A stretch of DNA of 64,000 nt. Origin: Tuctoria greenei. Its lineage: Eukaryota > Streptophyta > Magnoliopsida > Poales > Poaceae. Shown piece by piece: positions 32,901-45,359 of the stretch. The notes under the pieces are model-generated. The model was not told where the DNA came from, did no database searches, and saw nothing but the letters and a program-made list of their open reading frames with translations. The translations under genes were made by a program, and so were the position numbers. The stretch covers positions 153,410,929 through 153,474,928 of the forward strand of contig JAYESD010000009.1 of the NCBI GenBank assembly GCA_036927565.1, written 5' to 3'. Within the stretch, counting starts at the first letter, position 1. Every line of letters starts with the position of its first letter.

Positions 32901-34607
32901 CGGAAAGGAGTAAGCCATCAACTTACAGTTCAAGAGTTGCCGTCCGAGTTATGTAAGGAGTTTGAACGGTTGAACCTCGGGTTTGTAAACGAGATGGAGA
33001 TGATAGAGTTAAACCCAACCTTGGAGCAAGAAATTCGAGAAGCACAAACCACGAATGAGGAGATCAAGGAAATCAAGGAAAGAACCGAAGAAGGGAGAGA
33101 ATTCAGATTTGACAAGGATGAACATGATACCTTATGACTTGGAAAGAGGATCGTTGTGCCTAATGTAAAGCATATTCGGGAGACAATATTAAAGGAGGCA
33201 CATGACTCGCCTTACTCGATTCACCCCGGTTGTACAAAGATGTACAAGGACTTGAGGACTTGCTATTGGTGGGATAGCATGAAAAGGGACATAGCTGAAT
33301 ATGTAGCATTATGTGATGTGTGCCAACGAGTCAAGGCGGAACATCAAAGGCCAGCCGGATTATTGCAACCGTTGAAGATTCTGGAATGGAAGTGGGAAGA
33401 AATTGGAATGGACTTCATAGTTGGGTTACCACGTACTCAGTCCGGGCATGACTCAATTTGGGTAATTGTGGATCGCTTAACCAAGTCAGCTCATTTTGTC
33501 CCTGTGAAGACTAAGTATACAGCTGCACGATTGGCCGAAATATACATGGAGCATATTGTGTGTCGACATGGAGTCCCTAAGAAGATAGTCTCGGATAGAG
33601 GTTCTCAATTTACCTCCAGATTTTGGCAAAAATTGCAAGAAGCTTTGGGAACGAGGTTGAATTTTAGTTCAGCATATCATCCTCAAACGGATGGACAAAC
33701 CGAGAGGACCAATCAGATTTTGGAGGACATGTTAAGAGCTTGTGCTTTAAAGCATGGGAAAGGTTGGGACAAAAGCTTGCCATACGCGGAATTTTCATAC
33801 AACAATAGTTACCAAGCAAGCTTGAAGATGTCACCATATGAAGCGCTTTATGGGAGGAAGTGTAGGACACCTTTATTCTGGAATGAGGCAGGAGAAACTC
33901 AAGTATTTGGTCCGGATGTGTTGCAAGAAGCCGAAAAGCAAGTCAAAATGATTCGTGAAAACTTGAGGGCTGCCCAATCAAGGCAAAAAGGCTATGCGGA
34001 TAATAGGAGAAGGAAATTAGCCTTTGAAATAGGAGATTTTGTTTACCTCAAGGTGTCACCAATGAGAGGTCATAAGAGGTTTAACATAAGAGGCAAGCTC
34101 GCACCTCGTTATATTGGACCATTCAAGATTTTGGACAAAAGAGGAGAAGTAGCATATAAGTTGGAGATGCCAGCTCATCTTTCGGACGTACATGATGTGT
34201 TTCATGTTTCCCAACTCAAGAAGTGTCTCAGGGTACCGGAAGATCAAGTGCCAATGGAAGAATTGGAACTAGAGGAAGATTTGACGTATGTCGAGCAACC
34301 GGTCAAAATCTTGGAAACCAAGGAGAGAGTCACAAGGAACAAGGTCATTAGATGGTGTAAAGTTCAATGGAAGCACCACACAGAAAAAGAAGCGACGTGG
34401 GAATTAGAAGATGATCTCAAGAAGGAATTTCCCTATCTCTTCTCTTCCGTGTCGAATCTCGAGGGCGAGATTCATTTTAAGGGGGGTAGGTTTGTAACAC
34501 CCTCATTTTCATGCATCGTGCCTTGCATACACTCATATACATGTTTAACATTAACCCATAACAAGAGGAACAAGTTTAAAATTGATTTGGAACAAAACCG
34601 CACTTAA
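29931..34607 (+). pseudogene. Tekay B gag-pol with one in-frame stop
   Basis: ATG 29931 (MVRTRNQRDG). Gag occupies about residues 60-250, with a CCHC knuckle (CYTCGEAGHFAHQC) near 30953. Protease: LFDSGASHSFIA (31189). RT: WGAPVLFVDKKDG, RMCVDYRALN and FIDDIMIYS (32130). RNase H: DIYCDASRQGLGCVL to YTDHKSLKYIF. A TGA at 33135-33137 replaces the TGG seen in copy C. The same frame stays open afterwards with integrase (HPGCTKMY, CDVCQ, DRGSQFTS, YHPQTDGQTERTNQ) and a chromodomain (VRWCKVQWKH-like, EATWELEDDL, about 34290-34440). With six G in the polypurine tract the frame runs into the LTR and stops at 34605. Apart from that one stop the polyprotein is full length. Gag-pol directs reverse transcription and chromatin-targeted integration. 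Confidence 0.9.
34478..34492 (+). promoter_or_regulatory. Polypurine tract of Tekay B
   Basis: TAAGGGGGGTAGGTT lies directly before the 3' LTR at 34493. It has six G, against five in copy C at about 54946, which changes where the polyprotein frame ends. Confidence 0.8.
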
Positions 34608-37337
34608 AAATGTAGGAAAGTGCGGACTAGTCCGGTTTTGCTAAGGACTAGTCCGATTTCTCTCTGTCTAAAAACGGACTTGTCCGTTTTTGCTGCGGAT
34701 TAGTCCGATATTTGCCTCTAGACAACTTCGGACTTGTCCGATTTTGTGCGGACTAGTCCGGTATTCCATGAATCCTTGAAAATTTGCTAAGTCCCTGGAC
34801 TTTTCCAGACTAGTCCGGTGTTCCAGCGGACTTGTCCGTTTTCCTTTCTGACTAAGATCGGACTTGTCCGATTTTAGGCCAGACTTGTCCAATTTTCTCT
34901 CTGGACGACTTCGGACTAGTCCGGTCCTGTTCGGACTTGTCCGATATTTCGTGACTCCGAGATTGACCTTTTGTTTTACGACTTGTTTCTTGGGTTTCAC
35001 GTTAAGTGGGCCTAGGGACGTCGTGCCCAACTCTTTTAGAGCCCATGTGGGACTCTAAACCGGCCTCTACTCATCCCAAAACTCGAAATCCATCTAACCC
35101 TAGCCTCCACCCCTATATAAACAACCCCACCCCTTGGTTTGACATCTATTTGCCACTTTTCCACCCACCCAAACCCTAGTTCGTGGGGAGCCACCATCAA
35201 GGAGGGAGGAGGAGATCCCAAGCAAGAAGAATAAGAGGAGGAAACGAAGGAGGATCAAGATCTCCACCAAGTTTTGTCCTTCACCACCAATTCATCTCCA
35301 AGTTCATCACCAACCCTAGATCATCAAGATCCAAGTGTTACCTCCAAGTTTCTTGGTTCATTGGAGTTCTAAACACCTGGTATACCTCCTATTCTCTTTT
35401 CCTTACGTGAATTCAACCCCTAATCTCCAAATTCACGTCGATCTAGAAAACCCTAACCTGCTGATCTCGTCAAGTGCGGACTTGTCCGGTACCTAGCGGA
35501 CTAGTCCGATCTTTCTGGTTAAATTGTGTTGAATTAATTCTAAAATTTGATCTAATCGACCCCAAACCTGTATAAACTTGTTAAAATCTATCAGAGCTAG
35601 TTAGTGATCATTAAAAGCAATCTAGTAACAAGTTCTACCTTGCATTGCATCAATCATGCATTTCATGTCATATTGAGTAATATTTGTGCACTCTTTGATT
35701 GTGTTTCTTGTTTTGTATGTTTATTGTGTGGATTAGACGGATTTGCGCTAGAGAGAGCCACGGAGGATCTACAACATCAAGAGTTTGAAGGCTTTGACCC
35801 TAATCAACAGCAAGAGCAAGGCAAGTGTCCTTGAAGCATATTGATCCTGTTTTTAAAATAAATGTTTTATTTGCAAAACTGCATGCTTGTGTCAAATTGA
35901 TGGTAAATCCTATGGTAGGAAGTTTACTAGATTTGCTAAACCACCCTTGTCACCTGGAATTTATGGTAGAGAGTCGGGAAGGGTTTTTACCTTTTTGCTT
36001 CGCTTAATCAACTGGGATGGGAAACAACTATATCACTCAATTTAATTATGCATGGATGAGATTATGGTTAACATGAACTGGTTAAACATGGTATGGTAAC
36101 GGATGATCTAAGCAAGCCTGCTGTGTGGATGGGTTGGATGTTATGGTGGTTTGCTTGCTTTAGATCTAAGGACCGGTTCATGCGAGAATAAGCCAGGACT
36201 ACAGTGCCACCACGAGGCCAAGTATGGGTGCGGCGTAGCTGATTAATTAGGGCTTTGCTAGTGCTGTTTGGACCATTGTGGATGCTCGGGGAAGGGGTAG
36301 TCGGATTGGGTTTGTTGATGATTGGTGGGACTACCCTGGGATCCGAATGGCTCAAGAGGGGGCCCTTGGTTGAAGATGTGCTCTGTGGGAGACATCGCCA
36401 CCGGTGAAACCTCAGTGGGGTCTAAATAGGCTAGTAATCCCTTTGTAAAGGCTATTTTGTGATCTCTTGGCCACACACCAACGGAAGTGTGTAATGTGAC
36501 CGACGGGTCATGGGCATAAGGGAGGTTCTTAGTCGCTGAAGGGTGATGAAATCACGAACACATGGGTAAAGAGGTACAAACTCTGCAGAGTGTTAATTAA
36601 AACAATCATGATAGTCGTGCTCCCGGTTATGAGCACCTGGACAACTTCCATGATTAGAGGGAAATTGGAATTTGGGATGGTTATGGTTTGGTAATGGTTA
36701 TGGTTGATATTATGATTATGATTATGGTTATGGATGGAATTATGGTTTATGACATTGATTATGGTTATTGGTAACGGTGATCTATGGACTGGTATTATTA
36801 TGGTTACATGGTTAATGCTGGGTTACATACACATAATACATATATTGCTTTTCAAATGTTTTACTATACTTTTCAGCACTTTACCATTATTATTGTCGTC
36901 ATTTGAATCAGCCACATGTCATACTTTCCACACTTGCTGAGTACGACATGTACTCACTCTTGCAATCCCCCACCCCAACAGTTGCAGGCCAGGACTGGGA
37001 TTTTAATGGCGATAATGCGGAGTTCTAGGCCGTGTCTACCGTCAGCTTTGCCTGTGGTGTTGATTGGAGCTGCGCGTATATACCCTGTCGCTTATGCTGC
37101 ATAGTTGCTTTAGTTTGCTTAATTAGTTTATTTCCGCTGCATTAGTTGAACTTGTCATTAATATTCATTAGAGCTTGTATTCGAGGATAATATGGTTTGT
37201 GTAATAAATCTGATAATTAATCTTGTTATGTGGTAATTTTCTGTATACTCTTTTGTGATTGCACTCGTGTATGTGTGATGAACATCCTGGGCACACATAT
37301 GCGTTAGCTTGGTTCATTTTCGGAACTGAGCGTCACA
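34493..37337 (+). repeat. 3' LTR of Tekay B
   Basis: The 2845 bp repeat is the same length as the 5' LTR, followed by the GTGAG duplication at 37338. TATATAAA lies at 35114-35121. Palindrome arrays are at 34620-34953 and about 35476-35510. Scattered single-base differences from the 5' LTR are visible, for example at the palindrome near 34818. Confidence 0.95.
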
Positions 37338-39866
37338 GTGAGGTACAAAAGTGACCCGATCATGCTTCTATATTCTTTTTGATTCACAGATTCACCATCT
37401 TCATCAAGTTCAAGTGTTGTTGCTGTTCCCATTGGTGTCCGAAGAGGCTTGCTTTTGTCCATGTTGAAGCGCCTTATGAGGTCTTTGGTATACTTCGTTT
37501 GATGCACAAAGGTACCCTCCTTGGTTTGCTTGATTTGCAGCCCCAAAAAGTAAGTGAGTTCACCCATCATACTCATTTCAAATTCGGAACTCATCATTGC
37601 TGAAAACTTGGACACAATATCATGAGAAATATAACCAAAGATAATATCATCCACATACACTTGAACGAATAATGAGTCATTGCCATGCTTAAGCACAAAA
37701 AGAGTTTTATCAACCTTGCCCATGTTAAACCCATTTTCATGTAAGAATGTTTTTAACCTATCATACCATGCTCTAGGGGCTTGTTTGAGACCATATAAGG
37801 CTTTGGACAGTTTGTAAACATGATTAGGAAAATCTGGATTTTCAAAACCCGGTGGTTGTTTGACATAAACCTCCTCATCTATGTAGCCATTAAGAAAAGC
37901 ACTTTTAACATCCATTTGATATAGCTTAAAACCTTTAGATGCTGCAAAAGCTAAAAAAATTCTTATGGCTTCTAATTTAGCCACAGGAGCAAAAGTTTCT
38001 TCAAAATCTAGACCCTCAACTTGAGTGAAACCTTGAGAAACCAACCAAGCCTTATTCCTAACCACAACCCCATCCTCACTTTGTTTATTTTTAAATACCC
38101 ATTTAGTTCCAATTAAAGTGTGACCTTGAGGTGGAGGTACAAGTTTCCAAACATTATTTCTTTCAAAATTTTCTAACTCTTCTTGCATGGCAATAATCCA
38201 AGATTCATTAGTGAGTGCGTGTGATATATCTTTGGGTTCAAAAGAAGCAACAAAAGCAGAATGAGCATGAGAGTTTGGATCGCAAAACCTGGACCGTGTG
38301 ACTCGTTCGTGCAAGCTTCCAATCATCTGTTGTGGGGGATGATCTTTGTAAAAACGTAGGGGATCAGATGTCTCACAAGCTTCTTCTTCATTAGGTTCAT
38401 CGTAGATTGATGAGCTTGTGACTTGTGGACGATCAGGACCAGCATAGGTGATAGCCGGAGCTTGTTCAATGTCCGGAGCTGGACACGTGTCAACTTCGAA
38501 ACTACCAGGCAGTATCACCGGCTCTTCTTCATCTTCGAAAATACCCTCCCCCTGAGGATACGGATCTGGTCCTGCAACACCGAAGCTAGTACCTGGGCTA
38601 GCTTCATCAAAAGACACTTCACAAGTCTCCACAATTTTGTTAGTGTCAAGTAAAAGCACACGGTAGCCTCTAGTATGAGATGGATAACCAAGAAACATGC
38701 CATCAAAGGATCTAGGTTCAAATTTATCAAGATTACCATGTTTCTTAACAAAGCATTTGCAACCAAAGACCCGAAAGTGTGTAACACTAGGCCTACATCC
38801 AAACTGGAGCTCATATGGTGTTTTACCTAGCTTAGCACGCAAGAAAACACGATTTGAGACATAACAAGCGGTTGCTAACGCATCAGCCCAAAATTTCCTA
38901 GGAGTTTGATATTCATCAAGCATAGTCCTAGCCATCTCAACTAATGTTCTGTTCTTTCTTTCTACAACACCGTTTTGTTGAGGTACATATGGTGAAGAGA
39001 ATTGATGATCTATTCTATTTTCAGCACAAAAGTGATCAAAAGATTGATTTTTAAATTCAGTTCCATTATCACTTCTAATTGCTTTTAATGATCCTGGGTG
39101 ATCAATTGATAATCTAAGAAATAAAGTTCTAAAGTGACTAAAAACTTCATTCTTAGACGCCATAAAGTAAACCCAAGAGTATCTAGAATAATCATCAACA
39201 ATAACAAGAACATACCATTTACCTCTGAAAGATTGAACACGTGGAGGTCCTACGGTGTCAAGATGCAAAAGTTGACATGGTTCAGTTGTCATGATCATTG
39301 TGAGAGGAGTATGTGAATCTGCAACCATCTTAGCATGTCTACAAGAAGAGCACACAATTTCTTTGTCTCCTTTAAGCTTAGGCAGCCCACGTATGCGATC
39401 AAGAGCACTAACACGCGTTAGGTGATCAAAGCCTACGTGACCAAGTCTACGATGCCAAAAATATAAGTCCTTTGAATCATTAGCAACTAGACACCTATGC
39501 TCAGAGGAAGACATCAAAATCAGCTTTAAAAACTCTTTCAAGCCGAGACATGTTAAAAATAAGCTCACTATTTGAACCTACAACTTTGCAGCTGTTTTTA
39601 TTGAAAATAATTTCTAGATTTTCATCTAGCAATTGTGCAATAGAAAGCAAGTTGTATTTCAAATTTTTGACAAGTGCCACATTCTTCAAAGTGTAGTGAT
39701 CATTTACTCTAACCGAACCCTTAGCAATTATAGGAGTTGAAGAATTATCGGAAAAAGTAACATTTTCTACACGTGACACAAAAGAGAGGGAGGAGAACCA
39801 ATCTTTGTTACCGGTCATGTGGCGTGAGCAACCTGAATCCACAATCCAAATGTTCTCCTTCCTCAA
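37338..39866 (-). pseudogene. Copia E pol: protease, integrase, RT
   Basis: Minus strand. Protease lies at 39866-39501 (WIVDSGCSRHMTG); a frame change near 39520 and a TAG just upstream at 39874-39876 (probable CAG-to-TAG) break the polyprotein. From 39568 the next frame holds the pre-integrase domain (HRRLGHVGFDHL), CSSCRHAK, integrase (LHLDTVGP, DDYSRYSWVYF, SDNGTEFKN, YVPQQNGVVERKNRTL), an acidic linker, then RT (GTKWVFKNK, TFAPVAKLEAIR, YQMDVKSAFLNG, KALYGLKQAPRAWYDRL, YVDDIIFG). It ends at the Tekay B junction after SLLYLT. Catalytic DD of RT and the integrase acidic residues are present. Confidence 0.9.
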
Positions 39867-39875
39867 ACGTGTAAC

Positions 39876-42176
39876 CTACATAAAAGCACAATACGTTGAT
39901 GACTCAATACTGGGGTTAGTCAAAAGGCATTTAGGAATCCAGTACTGAGTCACGCGACGTGCAGCAGGGAAAACACGCGAAAGCTGAGACAAAGTAGCAG
40001 GTTTATGAGTCAAAGTTTGAGACTTTTTATTCTTGACTACTGACCTACAAGGTGTTACTTGTGTAGAACAAAAATTAGTAGCTCTGGAGGCAAAAACAGA
40101 AGGTCTAGAGGTAAACTTTGAATGTTTTTGACTCAAAACAGCAGGTTGTTCATTCGGTTCAATGTGTGCAGCAAATTTTGCATGAAAGTTATGCGATCTA
40201 GCAACCATTCTTTCCCTTTTCTGTTGTTTAGCTAGTCTATAACAAAAATCTATGACATGACCATCTCTACCACAGAAGGTACAATGAAATTTAACTTTGT
40301 GTTCATGTTTAGATGAGCAAGCAATATTTTTATTTGAAACCGAATGAGGCAACACTCCTGCAGATTTGAAAACCACTCCTTTTTATTTAGGAACTGTTTG
40401 AATCAAACCACTTCCTAATGACTTTACAATTTTAGGTGGATGTGCCTTAGCATGAGCATGAGAATCAAAACCTAAACCAGTTTTATCATTGCATGACTTG
40501 GAAGAATTCAGCAGCAAGTTTAGATTCTTATTCCCATTACAAAACCGATCTAATGTCCTATGCATGTCATCAAGTTTATTGGACAGATCAAGGCAATTTT
40601 CACATGAAGTTTTTCCTTTTAGTTTGCAATTGGAACAAAATTTAACTTCATGAGAACGTAAAGCATTGTTCAATATAGAAATTTCATTCATAGCATCCTG
40701 TAGTTTCTTATCAAGATCGTCACAAGTAGAACAATGCAAATCAATTGTGGAACAGCTAGCATCTTTCAAGTTTTTATCATTAAGTGCAGCAAGCTCTTTG
40801 TTCTTTTCAATTTCTTCATCAAGTCTATCTAGAGTGGAGGAGTGTGCACTTCTTAATGTGGACAATTGTTCATAGATTAAGTCACATGAGGGACATGCAT
40901 CATCACTAGGAATCAAAGTTTTTAAACGGTTAATTTCAGATTCTAGTGATTCAATTTTAGCAGCATTATCCCTAAGCTTTTTGTCCTTTTTCTTAACAAT
41001 AATAGTTGCACGAGAAATAGCATCACACATTTCATTGCAGATAGAACATACCTCATCGTCTTCACTGTTGTGTTCTGCATCCTCCTGACTTGATTTTGAT
41101 CTTGTTTTGCCCACCATGAAGCATAAGTTGGCTAGATCGTCATCATCTTCATCACTTTCAAAGTCTACATCACTTGAACTAAGTTCTTGAAGTGCGGTGA
41201 TGAAGCTGTTAATCATCTTGCGTCCTATGGTACCCTTCTTTTTCTTTGTATCTTTTGCAGAGGAGTGCTTCGTTCTTGTTTTCTTTTCATCCCGGGAAAT
41301 AGGACCTGAAAGGTTAGGGCAATCTGAACGAAAATGTCCTGTCTTACCACATTCGAAGCACCGTTGAGGTTCGGAGCTTCCTCTCCTTCTAGTTCTCACA
41401 TTTTGCAATGCTTTTGAGAACCTCGTAGAGAGAAGTGCTAGCTCCTCCTCTGGAAACTCCTCAATCTGTTCAAGGGTTAGAGAGGACAACAAAGCAGGTG
41501 TACTACAAGATGAAGATTGGCCGGAGCTAGGCATATCACGTTGAGAAACAAAAGCAATAGACTTGTTGGGGTTCGTACGTGATATTATATCAATTTCATG
41601 AGTTTTTAGCTTGGAATATAGCACATCTAAAGTAAGTGTACTCATGACAGTAGATTCACGAATAGATGTAACTTTCATCTCCCAAATTGACATGTCTAAT
41701 GCACTTAATAATTGCCTAGCATTTTCAGCATCTGAAAAATTAACATTGACGCTACGCAAGTTGCTGAGAATTTTATTAAAGCGAGCAAAGAGATCATCAA
41801 TTGACTCACCGGGTTGCATCTCGAAGCGCATGTATTCTTTCTTGAACATGTCTTGCCTTACCTCCTTGATCGTATTGGATCCTTCGTGGTAGTCACAAAG
41901 TGCTTTCCACACATCGTATGCAGATCGGAGGTGCGCAACACGGTCGAAGTCGCTTTCTGTCAATCCTTGTATGATCAAGTTTCGAGCCTTGTTGTTGTTG
42001 TCGACATCTCTCAGATTTGTAGCTGTAACTTGATCGTTTGATAGCACTTCGTAAGGCTTGTATACCTTCTCCCATATTGCAAAGCCTTGTGCCTGGATGA
42101 AAGCCTCCATGCGTGCCTTCCAAACCTGAAAATCAATACCAGCAAACACGCAAGGTTTGGCGGAGTACTTCTCCAT
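39876..42176 (-). pseudogene. Copia E gag, long, with coiled coil
   Basis: The minus-strand ATG at 42176 (MEKYSAKPCVF) is 45 bp past the primer-binding site. Residues 10-200 form a copia gag (UBN2-type) domain (WKARMEAFI, IIQGLTES, VWKALCDYHEG, ARFNKILSNLRSV). A zinc knuckle (CFECGKTGHFRSDC) lies at about 41322-41366. An acidic segment and a long coiled coil (residues about 370-590) follow, the Sirevirus gag signature. A TAA at 40383-40385 interrupts the frame. The same frame reopens to 39876 with a second CCHC motif (CTFCGRDGHVIDFC, about 40250-40292) and a basic tail. Gag forms the particle; the coiled coil is thought to serve interactions. Confidence 0.85.
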
Positions 42177-42219
42177 GATGATTAGTCAAAAACACGTGCA
42201 AATCACAAAGATTAGAGCA

Positions 42220-42236
42220 CCGTGGCTTTGATACCA
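42220..42236 (-). promoter_or_regulatory. Primer-binding site of copia E
   Basis: The minus strand reads TGGTATCAAAGCCACGG, complementary to an initiator-Met tRNA 3' end with one difference from the usual TGGTATCAGAGC. It lies two bases from the LTR at 42239. Confidence 0.9.
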
Positions 42237-42238
42237 AT

Positions 42239-44112
42239 TGTAGGATCAAAGAGCACGTGAAAAGCTACGAGAGGGAGGTGAATGGTAGATTTAAAAATCT
42301 TACGCAGCGGAAACAATTAAACCTCAAACCCTTTCGGCAGAAAAACGATCTGTTAAATAAATCGTGTGTGAGACTAATCTAAACGTGTTTCACCGTGACA
42401 AAAGTGATAGATATCAGAGAGAATCAAGTCACAAAGACAACACAAAAAGAATCGCTCAATTCCGTCGAGAAAAACTCAAGTTATGATCGAAAGATCAAAC
42501 AATAGTCAATCTGCCCTACCCGAGAAAAAACAGTTCTAGAACGCTGTAAAGAAATTAGTGTAGATCATATACCACAAATCCAATGACCGTGAAATTTTGA
42601 CAGATGATATAAAATCAAGTTGTGAAGACAGCCCAAAAAGAATCACGTCAATTGGATCTGTAAAACTCGAGTTATGATAAAACCACCGATGAAAGGTAGT
42701 GCTGTCCAGAAACTCGACGAGTAAAACTTGTCTGGAACAAGTCAGACGAACAAGGCACAAAAGTTCCTTCAAACTACGAATTTTATTCAATAGAACACAA
42801 GAGGAACAGCCCCAAAGTCGTGCACCATGAGCTCTGGGCTCCCTTGCTTATATAACCAGCCCTTAGGCCAACCCAATATCAACTAGGACTCCAATCCTAC
42901 TCAGATCACGAATCGTAACTTTCCATAACTGCTCAAGATTCTTCTATACGCAGATAGAAGCAATATTAAGACTTCTAAATACCTTAGGAACGTATCCCAC
43001 ATTCCTAAACAACTCAAATTCGTGACCCACACGAAATCCTATCATAACCAACTCAAATCTTTCCATATTTGAGTCAAACCCGACTCAGCCGCAGCCTGAG
43101 TCCATAACCTAGTCGGTTGGACCTTTCCGACCAACTCTTTACGTCCACATCTCTTCATCACGTCTCGGAACCATGCAGCCACGTCCATGCACTCCTTGCA
43201 CACGTGCAAACATCTTCCAATGACGTCCATGATACCTTCATATGCATTGTTCTTGATCCAAACAAGCTGTGCAACCTCCTCATCAGCTCAACCACAATTC
43301 CTCCCGAACTTGGTTGTTGGAACCTCATCTCCTCCCTGAGACTAGTCCAATGGATCCCGTCACCAGCCATGTCTTTAACTCAAGCAACACCTGCACATGA
43401 ATAAACAACCAATCCATACGAGCTCAAGTCCTCGACTTGACTCAGGTTAGTTCCAAACACAACACCTTACGTGAAAACCTCACATAAGCATGTTGAAAAG
43501 CATAGCTAAACGATATCATCCATATCAACCAAAACGCACCAAAAACTTAGCAAATGAATACTAAGCAATCTTTCCAACAATGTAAAGCAAGTACGAAGCA
43601 TAGCAAATGAAAAGCAGAAGCACCGTGGTCAAGTTCCGGACCTTGCCAGAGAAACCCGGACCTTGAGCCGGAGCTAACAAAAACTAGTACAACCTAGCGC
43701 CGGAGCTTACAAAAACTAGTAACCAAGTTCCCACCGGAGCTTACAAAACTAGCAGGACCTAGCGCCGGAGCTAACCAGAACTTGTCAGAACTAGTAAACC
43801 CGAAAGCCGGAGCTAGAAAAATCAACTCGGAGCTTAGCAAAAACATGTCGGAGCTATCAAAGACATGTCGGAGCTAAAGATAAAGCTCACCGGATCTGAC
43901 AAAAGCTAGTCGGACCTTACCAAGAAGTCGGACCTAGCATCGAACGTAACCGGAGCTACCCAAACCAAGCCGGACCTACCGTCGGACCTTGTTGTAGCTC
44001 AGAGCTAGAGTCGGACCTTGATAAAGAGGTGTTTTGGTGATATTTAAAACTTTTATCATCAAAGCCAAGTGTATTCACTACAAGCCAATGTATTCAGCAC
44101 ACAGGTCTTACA
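42239..44112 (-). repeat. 5' LTR of copia E
   Basis: The 1874 bp copy of 23293-25167 carries the TATA on the minus strand at 42848-42854. It is followed by the target duplication CCTTC at 44113-44117. The word array is at about 43660-44020. Confidence 0.95.
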
Positions 44113-44117
44113 CCTTC

Positions 44118-45354
44118 CAAGGTAAATTTGATTTTTTACCTCAGTTGATTGTTTTTTGTTGTAATTGTGTTTTGAGTCTCTTCATCCTTCATCCACAGAG
44201 TGCCCAAGAAAGGGGTTGAAGCTCCAGTTCCTGCAGCAGCAACTGATGTTGTGCATACGGAGGCTCCAGCTCCAGTTCCAGCACCGCCCCAAGAGGTGGC
44301 TGAGGCTACGGCAGCTCCGGTGCCAGCTGTCGTGGTCCTTGACCTCGAGTCATCCTCTGAAGCTCCCGTGGTAGCGCCAGACCACGGGAATGAAGATGTA
44401 CAAGGGCACTAGCCCTAGAGGTTGAAGCTCCGGGTTTGGATGTTGAGATGATGGACGCTCTGGCCTCAGAGCTGTAGGTAGCTGCAGTTCCGGCCCTAAG
44501 CCCCGGCAGCGGAGCCGGTGGTTGATGAAGCCCCAGCGGTGGAGCTGGTGATTGATGAAGCCCTGACGGTTGAGCCGGTGATTGATGAAGCCCCAGAAGT
44601 AGTGGTTCCGGAGGTGCCCGCGCTTGAGCCAGGGTGCCTAGATGAAGTTGTCGGTCCCCCGCCTGAGGGACCAGTTGATGATGACCAGGCGGCAGGACCT
44701 TCGGAGCCGACTCTAGAGGTAGAAACTTCTGCTGCAGGACCTTCCTCAGCGACGGCCGAGGCTACCCCGGAGGGCCGCCCTAGTGTCATGGAAGCTCGGA
44801 GGACCTCTCTTGTAGAGTGGGACTCGATTTTTGTTATGGAGAACCCACTGTAGCCAGCGGAGAGGACCCCGGCAGGTCTGGAACCAATCCCTTTGTCGTT
44901 ATCCATCAACAATGCCTGCTCTAGCCCTCGTCAAGTTCAACTGGATTTTTACCACGACAGCAAGGCCCTCGAGGAGGAGCGCCAAACCCTTAGGAGGTGG
45001 CGCAAATGGATCCAATTCGAGACCAAGCTAGCGCAGACGAGGCTGGCCAACGACAAGGAGTGGGTGAAAAGGGAGAAGGTCCGATTGGAGTACTGGGGTC
45101 AGCTGCTGGACAAGAGGGAAAGCATGGTTCGATCCCTTGACGACCAGTCCTGAGCCATCCATGAACAGGTCGTGGCTGCTAATGAAGCAGCGAATGAACG
45201 CCAAGAGAAGCTCAGCGCCATCCACGACAGCCTGGTCAAGCGCCTGGAGGCTCTTGAGGAGCGGGAGAAAAAGCTCGAAGATGAAGAGCAAAAACTTCTG
45301 AAGCTGCGGGATGACCTCGTGAAGAGGGAGGAGGAGCTTACTCAGAGGCTTACT
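44118..45354 (+). pseudogene. Antisense accessory ORF of A, part 2
   Basis: After the E insertion the accessory gene continues. A GT at 44122 and AG at 44198 define a probable 77-bp intron with a T-rich middle. The next exon starts VPKKGVEAPVPAAA. Proline/alanine/glutamate-rich sequence follows, with three 30-bp units at 44518-44607 encoding (V)(I/V)DEAP-type repeats. The last part (44893-45354) is a highly charged coiled coil (EERQTLRRWRKW, KREKVRLEYWGQLL, LEALEEREKKLEDEEQ) interrupted by a TGA at 45151-45153, likely a CGA-to-TGA change. Earlier frame changes and stops occur near 44412 and 44853. Tekay C splits it at 45359. Confidence 0.7.
44518..44607 (+). repeat. 30-bp tandem repeat, three units
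   Basis: Units GTGGTTGATGAAGCCCCAG, GTGATTGATGAAGCCCTGA and GTGATTGATGAAGCCCCAG are the heads of three 30-bp repeats inside the accessory ORF. They encode an acidic DEAP/DEAL repeat. Confidence 0.8.
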
Positions 45355-45359
45355 CTGGG

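Larger units (their letters stand above)
26814..37337 (+). mobile_element. Tekay-type chromovirus (B), nearly intact
   Basis: The element spans 10,524 bp with two 2845 bp LTRs (TGTAACACC...GTCACA), an initiator-Met primer-binding site, one gag-pol frame broken by a single stop, and a polypurine tract. A chromodomain after integrase defines a chromovirus, and the long LTRs and gag style fit Tekay (Del). The LTRs differ at only a small number of sites by eye, so it is the youngest large insertion here. Confidence 0.95.
23293..44112 (-). mobile_element. Sirevirus-like Ty1/copia element (E)
   Basis: Two LTRs of about 1.87 kb (23293-25167 and 42239-44112) share TGTAGGATC and GGTCTTACA ends and are flanked by CCTTC. 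On the minus strand the order is LTR, initiator-Met-type primer-binding site, gag, protease, integrase, RT, RNase H, a 1 kb spacer with several purine tracts, LTR. Long gag with a C-terminal coiled coil and two zinc-knuckle-like motifs plus multiple polypurine tracts are Sirevirus traits. Without the nested Tekay B the element is about 10.3 kb. It has several stops, so it is not autonomous now. Confidence 0.9.
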
